Of a stretch of DNA of 64,000 bases, positions 30,660-41,800 are shown piece by piece. How positions within the stretch are numbered: the stretch's first letter is position 1; the number at the start of each line of letters is the position of its first letter. Source of the DNA: Anaspis maculata (taxonomy: Eukaryota; Arthropoda; Insecta; Coleoptera; Scraptiidae); NCBI GenBank assembly GCA_949128115.1, contig OX421962.1:104748836-104812835 (forward strand), written 5' to 3'. Below the pieces are notes generated by a model, which saw only the letters and a list, made by a program, of their open reading frames with translations, was not told the origin of the DNA and searched no databases. The position numbers were made by a program, and so were the translations under genes.

Positions 30660-31518
30660 AATCAAGCCGGGAAAACGGCGACGTGACGTCATCGTTTTCT
30701 CCCCCGTCCCCCATTCATCCCCCGCCTTCTTCTCCTCAACCCTTTCAAGCAGCAGCAGTATTCGCTACAGCAACAGCAGCAGCAGCAACTAATCCCTTTC
30801 CCCCATTACTATTACTACTACCCCAAGTAATCAAAAGAGTGCGCTCGATTTGATACGTACACACACTTGCGTGATTGAATTGTTTAATTTAATTAAATTT
30901 AAATTGTAAGAACCATTTTTGTTGAGATGTGTTTTGCATATTTTGTTCTCCCCCGCCCCCTTGATATTGCTAGAGATTAGTGGGCGGTCGTGTCTGCCCA
31001 GGTCCCGGCTGATACCCCCAAGAGTGACTGTTTGGTTCCGTGAACTGTAAAAAAGCTATAGACTGCCCTAAGTGTCAAGTGGGATGGCATTCATCGTCAT
31101 CAGAGTGAACAAGAAGGAGCTTCTCGCGAACTGTATTATTTGTACCTCTTGCCTCCTAAACAAAAAAAACTTTTCTAATCTTTCATACATCAATGGTTGT
31201 TCAGCACAAGCACTTTTCGATTTTACATAAACAAAAAATTAGCCAGTAATGTATAATTATTATTATCCAAAAAACGTTTCGAATGATGTTATAATTTTTT
31301 CGTTCTTCAGTTTGTTGTATCGCACTTGGCGCCTTGCAGGATGCCGCGTGGATCTTTTTTTCCTCGTTTTTTCCTAGATTTTTTAAATGACGCGGCGTTT
31401 TGCGAGTCAACGCCCGTATTATCTTCATGATATGTGTTATTTATTTTAATTTTTAATTTTAGCCTTTAGGTCATTTGTTTTACGCGAATACACACACACA
31501 AGAATGATTGTAAATAAA
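30660..31518 (+). terminator. FMR1: FMR1 3' UTR and polyadenylation signal
   Basis: The sequence after the stop has CAG-type repeats at 30750-30790, then AT-rich DNA. AATAAA lies at 31513-31518; another occurs near 31650. The exact cleavage site is not visible. Confidence 0.6.
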
Positions 31519-32320
31519 GCCTCTTATACTTAGCTGATGCAGTGTTTTGGTTAGGTGCTCTATTTATGATGATTTGTTATACTATTGAAACAATTGAAAA
31601 CTGATGGTTTAACTGCAGTGTATTGGTATACCTACCACATTTTGCATTGAATAAATTACTAAAATCGATGACTCTTTTGCTTCAACTCCAAATTCAATCT
31701 TGAGAAGATGCTGAAGAAGAAGTGTCCAACTGGGAGCTCTTGTTTTTTGGGGAAAATGCTGCATAAATCTAGTCACACACATTGATTGCGATTCCTAAAA
31801 CCCTCCCATTGTAGAGGCGAAAACGTGAAACTAAATACATCGCGTACTTTCGTAGGTATCGAAACTCCAAATTTGAATTAGAGGCAGTTCAGGGTTGCAT
31901 CGCAGGACGATAAGCCTGACGAACAAGAAATAACCTAAACGTAGTGACGTCATAGAAAGTCACTTTCTCTCTGCTGTTTGGCGTTCAGAACAATTCTTTT
32001 TAGGGTGGAGCAATAAGTAGTGCGTGGTCCCTTCCTTCAGGTTGAAACCGGGAACCTTCTTCGTGGATGAGGGGTAGAAGGCCACCACACCATACAGGGT
32101 GTTTCAGTGATCTTGCATAATACTTCAGGAGGTAATTCCTCTCAAAGAAATAAGTCGAAGAGTAGGAGTAAAATTTTTTTCTCAAGTGCTCCCTGAGGGA
32201 GTTACAGCTACTCAAAGGTATAAAATGCAACAAAGTTTTCAATTATTTGCTCAAGAACTGTCAAAGGTAAGAGTTTTAAATTTGATGTTTTCGATAGAGT
32301 GGAGAGCACTCATCTTTATC
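31519..32320. other. Intergenic space between convergent FMR1 and lipocalin
   Basis: About 800 bp between the two polyadenylation signals. It contains the dispersed repeat at 32094-32215 and no ORF of note. Confidence 0.6.
32094..32215 (-). repeat. Dispersed repeat, copy 2 of 2
   Basis: It begins ACAGGGTGTTTCAGTGATCT and is the reverse complement of 16020-16130 with scattered differences. It carries the ACAGGGTG box at one end. Confidence 0.65.
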
Positions 32321-32326
32321 TTTATT
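32321..32326 (-). terminator. Lipocalin polyadenylation signal
   Basis: AATAAA on the minus strand, about 220 bp after the stop. Confidence 0.6.
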
Positions 32327-32542
32327 CAAACTTGAAATTTCACTTTCGTACAATAAAAAATACTTGAATCACATTATCGATTACCTAAAATTAAGAGACT
32401 GGCAATACTAGAAAATAAACCTAAAACTAAATCACGATATGTCACCGTTCTCGGTTGTCTACAACTCTTCTTCAGTGCTACTGGAGTTGTCAGAAAATCG
32501 TAAAGCTAATTTTTCGTCGTCTTTACCGTCTTCTAAATTATT

Positions 32543-32865
32543 CTAGTCGTCGTGCTGGTGCTTCATCGGGTGTCTTCTCCAGCTCGGCGGCAGCCTGTCC
32601 ATCACCACTGATGGCGGAACGTCGGCGTCGATGAGCGTCGAATTGCACTCGTCCTGGGTCATTTCGAACATGTACGAGAGATCTACGTCGTAGCGGGGCA
32701 GTTTGTCGCGCAAATAGGAGATGACGTTGACGCCGAGGACAGGTTGGCGGCTCATTATGAAGCTCGAAAGGTACCTGGGAACTTTGGACTTTTCCGCGCA
32801 GTGGAGCAGCAGGGCCCACGAAGAGTAGTCCGAGTCCAAGACGTACGTGTTGTAGATTCCTTCGT
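32543..32865 (-). CDS. Lipocalin exon 3: C-terminal half
   Basis: It follows TTGCTTGCAG. It completes Y-EGIYNTYVLDSDYSSW, then LLHCAEKSKVP and the helix-containing C-terminus ending HPMKHQHDD and TAG. Confidence 0.88.
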
Positions 32866-35800
32866 CTGCAAGCAAAATACAGATCGTAATGAAGTAGGTA
32901 AAGTGAAAACGCAGTCGGGTACGGAGCATTACTGAGGAAGTGAGGAGTGAGGATAGCACGACGTACACCCGTGAGCAAAATTTTATGCCACTGCACTGCC
33001 AAAGATTTTGATGCAACCAACATACCTAACTCTGTAATTAGATTGCATTGATGTATTGTTGAGTGCATAAAAAAATCAGTTTAAGGAGTTTAATTTGGTA
33101 TTTATGGTGTATGGGAAGGTCTCGGGGAAGGTGTTGTACCTAAGGACGAATTTCACGCAATTTTTTTTATTTTGTGCATCATGTTTTTGAGTAATTTGTT
33201 CATACCTTCTGCTTCGTAAGTAGGTACCTAGGTATGTCATAAATCAAATGGCCTAGTAGTTTCAAGCATTGATCTCATAGTAAAGAGTAATCGAATAAAT
33301 TTCTCCTCAAAGTAGGCCTCGGTCTTCTTCCTGGCTACGTTTTTCCGCCAGATTTTCAGGAATCATAGAGGCGACTTAATGAGAAATGTATTCGATCACT
33401 CGTTATTTTGAGTAGGAGGTATTTCACTTGAAAGAAAAAACCTCGGTGTTGGCGAGTTTCAAGCTCGAATACGCCACCTAACGGTCAACATGTGAACACC
33501 GTTTGTGCACGCATCAACCGCAGATTTGTGTGAGTTCTTACGAGCGTTGCAGTGTTTGGTGGTTTTAAGTGACTCCATCTGACTTTGCGCGGTGTCAATT
33601 TTTCCCAAAAAAGTACGTGAGCCACGCACGTTGCATTATCTTGAATGTACTAGGTATCTTCGGTTGCAAAAGCGTTTCATTTTTGAATAAGGGTGGCACG
33701 TGTACAGTTACGAGCTCATAAATGGAACCATTTCGACACTGACAATGTTCTTTTTCACTTTGAGCTGATACTATTTGATTTTTCTACCCGATCATTACAA
33801 CAACACATAAAAAAGTTCTCTTCTATGGCTAGCCAAGTTCTTATGGAGAGATTAGTCCACAATCGGCCAGAATATGGAGAATAAGAATGACCTCGAGAAT
33901 GATAAGTAATTGTCAAGTGTTTCCATTTATAGGATCGAAGCTGTACGACTGGGAAGAAGTGTATCAGCATCATGGAAAGTGCCAAGATAGATCATAACAA
34001 AAAGTGGCGGAGAAATTGAAATTGTCTTTCAAAAGCGAAAGACGCCAGGTTGGGTATTCAAGATGATAAACAAACCCGGGACTGTGAAAATATGACTACG
34101 AGAAAAGCCTGATGGGAAGTGTCGTATTTAATATCACAAGAGATAAAATTTTGTCGGCAAAATTTTTCGATTGTTATGAAAATTTGTTGCTTGGCAATTT
34201 CGCGAATGACATTTGTAACAAAACCACGAGCCGTCAGGCGAGTGGTTTTGATTAAATGTCATGAGCGAAATTGCCAAAAAGCAACAAATTTGAATATTAC
34301 AAGAGGAAAATTTTGCCTTCAAAATTTTATCTCGAGTGGTATTCGACATGACTATTTTACGAGAGAAAAAGAGGCTTTCTTTGAACAGCTTTTTCATCCA
34401 AAGCCAAGATACCTACCTATAGTTCTAAAATAACGTGAAGCCATAAAAGGGCCGTGAGAGTTTCGGAAGTCATGACTAACGGCATATGGAGGTATAAGAG
34501 ATCCCGCTATGATCTTGAGCATCCAAAGAAAGTATAGAAGAGCACAGAGTCTCGGGAGATAAAGAAAAGGTTTTCTACTTAAACCTTGACTGAAAAACCA
34601 AGAAAATACAAGACAACACACCAAAGTTTCGAAAGCCAGAAGAAGACGCAAGGGGGCTCACAGTAAGTCATAAGAAGGTGAGCTAGGTCTTTGAACGGCA
34701 CGTAGACATCCACATCAAAAGGGCCCGCAAGGGCTTCGAGCCACAGAAGAAAACACAAGGGGCAACTCATTAGGGATATAAACGATGCATGAAAACACAA
34801 GGGGGCCCGCTGGGGCTAAGATTGATACAACAAGATGCAATGAAGCTTACTAGTTTGCTTGAATACTGTTTGTGACGACCGCCGATTCAAATTGATGCAA
34901 AAGTGTCAGTCTGACAAATATTATTATAGGTAACTCAATTTGAGCTTGCTTTGTTTTCCTGTGCTCATCTTTAGCTAAGTTCCGGTCATTTACAAAAGGA
35001 ATTTTCTAACAAGGTGGACGGCTGGACGGATTGGGACGGACAGGCGAATACAAAGTATAAAAATAGCGTATTCGATAGGAAAATGCTCTACATCTACTAA
35101 AGCAGTTTGAATGTAATGAAACGATTGAAACGTCAAAAAATTGCCGCTGCAAAACCATCATGTTGGTTTTGCCCAGGTAGGTATAGGTACGTGTTTTGTC
35201 ATCTGAATACTAGATTTTATTGTCGGTGTAATACACTCTAGTGAAATAGTCGCTGAAAATGAGAAGTTTATATTGCAGACCCGTGAAGCTTCACGATTTC
35301 ACCATTCACTTCGTGAATTTCAGAAGCTACCCCGCTTCCGACTAGACAAACACGAAGAACTGTGACTTGAGAATTTCTTCTCCCATCACAATACACACCC
35401 GTTGAGACCATCAAGTGATTAAATACCTCCACAACACAACACAGCACAACAAAAATCTACTACGTTTCACGCCTGGAGCACACATAATACCGCTTGATAG
35501 GTACTAATTTGATTTTCAAGACGCGGACACAAGCGGTGCACTATCCGCCATGTTTGTTTACATTCAGCAGTTTTCAGTTCAGCAGCGCCACCATCGGTAA
35601 AGTTACTCGCCAATTGTTTACAGTCCCCTATAGATGACATGGTCGCCTTAAGTGCCTAAAAGTCCGGATTTATTGTATGTGCAGGATAATTAAATAGGAG
35701 CCCAATTTATTAGTGGAAGTGTGTAGTGGACTGGGCTGACTGGGTGCGAGGTGCGTCTAGTGGAAATGGAAAACGTGATGTAAGTAATGCAAGTTATAAG

Positions 35801-38800
35801 TAGTACAACCGAATCTACTTTTTTGAGACGGCAGAACAGGCTGAGGGGAACAGATACTTCACTACACTTACTTACAAGAGGTCAGTGTCTAAATACCTAG
35901 GCCCATTAGTGAAATGCGGCGTGACTATTGATATATGCACGCACTGGCGGCTCCAGCATTTTCGAACAGGGGGTACGGTTCACCAACCAGGCGCCCTTAA
36001 GGTGAGGGCTGCGATCAAAATAAGCCCCATGCTTCTCTCCAGTGGCGTACCCAGATTTATAGACAAATGGGGGGAATCGAGGAGATTTTGGTGTATATTT
36101 TAAAGATCGAGTCTGTACGGGCGACCGCAGCCAGTAAAAAGTAGCGCCGCAGGCAAAAATTTTCGGGTATAATAATAATATCGACAATATTAAGCAGAAA
36201 AAAAGAAAGCCTCCCTAATTCATTTTGTTTTCTTTCCTTCGAGGTTCAGTCAAAACTCAAAAGTGCTAAACTATTCAAAAAAACAACCTAAATTCTGTTC
36301 AGTAGGTATCAAGCAATCAATCAAATGATAATATAGAGCCGCCTTGGAGCCTTGGCCAGCTCTTTGAAAATTTCGCCAGGGGATAGGTATGGACGTCAGG
36401 GGACACACATCATACTTTTTTTTTGTATTGCGCATATAGTCTTTGGGGGATAAATGTATCAGATTTTTTCCTGTTGGTCGAAGTCTTGGAGGGGGAATTT
36501 TCCCCTTCATCCCTCCCCCGTGAGTACGCCCCTGCTTCTCTCTATGACTTCACTCGAACTTCCTATATGTAGTTGATTCAGAAGCAGTTTTCAAAGAAAA
36601 ACGATCATGACAACAGATTGGTTTTAATAGTACCTATAAATTGAACTCTTCTCTACATCTATTCTACAAAACTAAAGTTCACGATGCAATCTTCGATTTT
36701 CATGGATTTACACCCATCTGCCTTCACTGTCATTACTAACAGGGTATAATTTAGTCATTCTCCAGTCATCGTAGACCAACTTTTGGTTTTGGCGGAGCCT
36801 GGAGCCTCTAGCCCTCCTCAGCAGTGATGATCTACCTATTCACTGTTGGGAGTAGATACATATATTTTTATATTTACTATTTTACTCATCTCATAACCAT
36901 GTACCTGCCTATCTTATAGGATCATGGTGTTCAAAAATTGAAATTAGAAAGTTTTTTTGCCATAACTTCCAGATCGGCGAATCAATTTTTCTGAAACTTG
37001 GCTCAGGAATACGGATTTACCCACTCATTGTTTGGTTGGATGCATTATTCTGGAATTTATCTTCTGAAGCTACCATTTCTTTTTTTTTCCCGCGGAGTAG
37101 GTAATGAGTTACTTCCCGCCCTCTTACATAGTATGTAATAAATTAATTACCATAGTTATGTGAGTAATAGTACATACCGAGACGGAAAGAGGTTCATTAC
37201 AGACAAGAGTCAAGGTAGCTGCACAGCGCGCCGCGAGCCGATAGTTCGTAATGGTTCATTTTCCAACTTTTTTAAAAGCCAGTAATGATCAATTATTATG
37301 GTGGTTGTGAGTAGAAGTTCTTTCCACCTCCACAGATGTTATGAGAATAGTTTCAAGATTCTATCGCGCGACGCCCAAAGCGAATTTCCATAGAAACTTT
37401 CATTGACAAGCTTTTATCGCGTTAATTATTTTTTACAAAGAGTATACATCGGTACTACTCGTGGATTTTTTTTCAAAATTGACTTCTGGCGCCCCTGATT
37501 TGCTACAGGGGGTACGGCCGTACCGTCGTACCCCCCGTGGAGCCGCCAGTGTATGCACGAGACAGAAGCAAATTCGGGACTCGGGCTTAAAGTGGTTAGG
37601 CAGATAGAGAAGTATGTAGGGGAGGCTGGGAATGATCCGGACACGGGAAATCTCGCTGAAAATGATACTGTCACGTCGTTATAAGCAAAAACAAAGTAGG
37701 TAAGTAACTGACAATGACAATAGGGGATCGTCACATGACGCCACGAGGTGGTGACCCCTTGGAGGGGTGTGACCACATACACGGGTGTGACGCGAAATGA
37801 CAGTATACCTACCCTGACAAGCGCCACTTCTCTCATAAGACTCAATGCTAATTCAAATTGCTTTCATTTGAGTTCTACGCTATTTTAGGGGGAAAGTATG
37901 CTTGCAGAACCTTCCTCATTCTTTTATCTATACATACCTGAGGAATTAATGAAGATTGCTCGGTAGTAAGACGTAAAACCGAGCGTAAAACAATGTGGCT
38001 ATACAGTGTAATGTTTTTTTACTTGGGCAGAAAGTTCAATGAAAATAAAAATTTACTTATTTTTTGTTTTTGTAAAATAGTAAACTTTGAGAATTTCACT
38101 CCCACTTTCAAACGCATTGTATGCCGTATGTGTCGTCATCGTTCCCCATCCAATCGTATGGATCGGGAGTGTGGCAAACTACGTTTAGAGCGCAGAAATA
38201 AGAGTGACGTAGAGATTTCCTTGTAATTGGTCAACTTGCGTGTAAATGGCAATTTACACGCAAAATTACAACGGTAATTTTTGCACGCCAAGTTGGCAAT
38301 TCTGCGATATTTGGGGATGCTCAAATTTGTAATGTTGGATCAATATTTCCCCAGATGACCTTGAATTCGTATTGTCATTCGAGTACACCGCTGTTGCAAG
38401 ATTGTATATGAACGCTCAAGACGTCTTGATTTTGATAGACTTTCTCCAGTTTAAATGGGCGACTGGTGAACAGTTTTTTTGAATAAAATAGTGGAATCAT
38501 AATATACCATCATATCATATACTAGGTTGAGAAAACTGTTCTAATGTATGGTCAGAAATTAAGGCCTAGTGTCTAAAACCTAGAACGGCTCGGCACTCTG
38601 TCACTTAGGTACCTGCCATTCTGACAAGATAACAGCCAAGGCAACACTGTAGCGGAATATGATGCAAGGAGACGCCAGAATTGGCATTTCATGTCAAAAT
38701 TTTCTAACCTCATTGGACTTCGCCACAATAAGCCCGTTTTCACGTGACTTGGTCTGTCAGCGTCCGTTACACCCTAGGGAACATGGCCAACCGTGTTTTA

Positions 38801-41800
38801 ATTTCTACTGAATTTAAAACGTGATCGGCATATAGATACTGACCTTAAGTCGATTTGGAAAAACTTCACAACAGCTCCTAACATCTTCTAGTGGTTGAAT
38901 GATTGAATTTTTGCAAAGAAACCTAAGATACCCATATAAAATCCCCAAAAATTTGCGGTTGGTCACCGTGACGATACTCGGCATGATAATTCACGATGGC
39001 ACACGATGTTGTTTGTGCTGATTTTGAAAGCATTTTTTCACATTTCCGCTACAGACGAAGAAAACATTTTTGCTTAGTTTTTCTCGATTCAATTGAGAAA
39101 TGGCGTAATTTTCCCGACTATTCACTTTCCCGACCCCCCCACCAACATAGAAGGGGACGTTATTATAATCGTGCAGGAAAAAAAAATGGAATTTTGACGG
39201 ATATATCTATTGTGAGGTCCTCCAAGACGATTAAGACCATTTTCAGAATGATGTCTGTGTGTTTGTCTGTGATCTTCCACGATAACTGATGCGGTGATGC
39301 CAAAACGTTGACCCGATCGACTTTCAAACGAAATTTGGTATGCAGACATAGTTTTTCTCTGGAAAGAGCCTATTAAATTTTAGCTGTCATCTGTCAAACA
39401 GAAGTGTCACTATCAACAAATGCCAGAAGCTATATCTCACGGAACTTGACTTGCAGTGCGTCATTTGAAAGCCCTTGAAAAATGTATTCAGAACAGTTGA
39501 AAGTATTGCCTTGTGTTGTCATCTGTTATACAATAAGAAATGTCAAAGTTCAAAATTTTACTATTAAATTATTCAAAATCTATCCGATGGATTGGAACCA
39601 AATTTGGCAGGAAGCAACACAACAAAAGAGTCAAATTGAACCTTCAGTTGCAGTCTTCCACCATTCTCCAGTCGGGCGATATGAATTTTCAAAATTTCTC
39701 CTGGCCGTTGCCATACAAGGGGGCCTCTCACCCGGGTTTTGACCAGAACGACTCGACTCGCCTTTGATGCAGGACTCCACTCAAAAATTCATTCTTGCTC
39801 GGGGATCAACCTTTTTTCAAATATTTTCAACTGATATCGAAAGTAGACTGGATTGGCCGTCGTGTAGATCTGTTTTCAACACGGTTCCGTTTTTCCTACT
39901 GTAATTTTTTCAAAATGAAATTTGCACATTTCCCGAATTCTGATTTTGAAAAAATAGCAGTGTAAACTTCGGCATGCGATGAGCCCCACGAAATATCATT
40001 TTAGGGGCAGACATGCTGTAAATGAAAGTTGGAGAGTAGGTTGAAATAATTTTTGGAGGAAAAACTTTTGAAATCGGATCAACGGTTTTCGAGTTTTCTT
40101 CCCTGGAAAAACTGTAAGTACTTTTCCTAAATTTCGATCCTGTGAAAAGATTTTCACCCTTTTTCTATACAAGAAGTAATTGAAGAGCATGAAGAAAACA
40201 AAAAAAAGTGTTATTGGTTTTGAACATTTTCCAACAATTTTTATTCCAATTTCCCGGGAATTTTCCGGTTTGAAATAAAAGACCGGACTTGATAGTCCGG
40301 CGGAAAAAGACACAAATTGTGCACGTAAAAAAAACTTTTTGTATTTTTTTCCTTGATCTACACCTAAAAGTGAGTCGATTCGAAAGCGGAGGCATTCTTG
40401 TAGGGTTATTAGTTACTAGTTCATAGTTAGTTAGTTCATAGTTACTAGGTCATTAGTTACTGAGTACGGCTCTGTCAAAATTTAGAATAGAAGAATTTCT
40501 TGAAAATTTCCGAAGGTTTGTCCGATGGCTTTCGGTTATGCATCAATTTCTATGTATTCGAAGATGATAAATCCAACATGCATGAATGGCCCCGAAGAGA
40601 TAGTGTCGTTATTATCAAAGATACAGGGTGAAACATAAATTTCGACCTAAGGCCATGAGCCACCCATTAGTTGAAATTTTTCGCATCCTTTCGTCAATGA
40701 CTATATGCTCTGACGGACAGACGGACGGACGGACAGACGGATAGACGGGCGGGAACGGACGGACAGACCAAAGGACAAAGTGAGAACATAAGCTCCTTAC
40801 CGTTTTAGCGCTGAAAATTTTGAAATATCTCTCGGCTACCGAGTCACGTTACACATTCACCCTGTATTGGAGAAACTAAGGGTTTCTCCCTTTTGGGAGA
40901 AAAGGGCTTTTATCTTTGGCATTAATGAAATGGTATTTCTCGTTTACGAAAACGTGCGAATGCACACTAAAACCGTCTCGTTCGGTTGCGAAATGCGAAA
41001 ATAATTTAGGGCTGCAGGAACGCTTTGCGGGGCTGTACTGTATTGCCCAGAACCTCACCCAGAACCTTTTGAGGTTGCCTTCAGGTATTAGAAGAAATCA
41101 TCAAATAACTCTAAAATATCGAGTGACATCGATGTTCTACCCTGTATCATTGAAAAAAATCGCTCTACGTTATCGAGTCCAATCAAATCGTATTTCCTAT
41201 TAATTATAAGACATTGGAATGCAAACTTGAAACGTTTCTATCATTTGAAAATATGAACATGACCTAACAGTTACTTACAAGAAGTTTTTGCGAAGCTGTA
41301 CCGAAACACCAATCACTGTTCGCGATTGCCTACCCCTCTGAATTCATTTTACAAGGACCGAAAATTAAGATAAAATAGAGATGGTGCTTCTTCCTCTCCC
41401 CACCACTTCGGAAAAAAATCCGGAAATACCTCAAAAATGTTAGGTCGAAATTTACATTTCACCCTGTATCTTCGATAATAACGGCACTATCTCTTCGGAG
41501 CCATTTTTGTTGCATTTCTCATTCTTGAATACATAAAAATTGATGTATAACCGAAAGCCATCGGACAGACTTTCGGAAATTTTCTAGAAATTCTCCCAAA
41601 TTTTCTCAAGGCCGTGGCCGTACTCAGTTACTAATGACCCTGCAAGAATGTCTCCGCTTTCGAATCGACTCACTTTTAGGGGTAGATCAAGGAAAAAAAA
41701 AGTTCTTTTTCCTACGTGCACAATTCGCGTCTTTTTCTGCCGGACTATAAACGATGGGGCTGAAATGAAGCCTTAGTTGACGATTTTCACAATAAGATTA

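Noticed and set aside
40712..40770. Possible CRISPR-like array (GACGGACA units)
   Set aside because: Contiguous microsatellite without spacers, in a eukaryotic intron.
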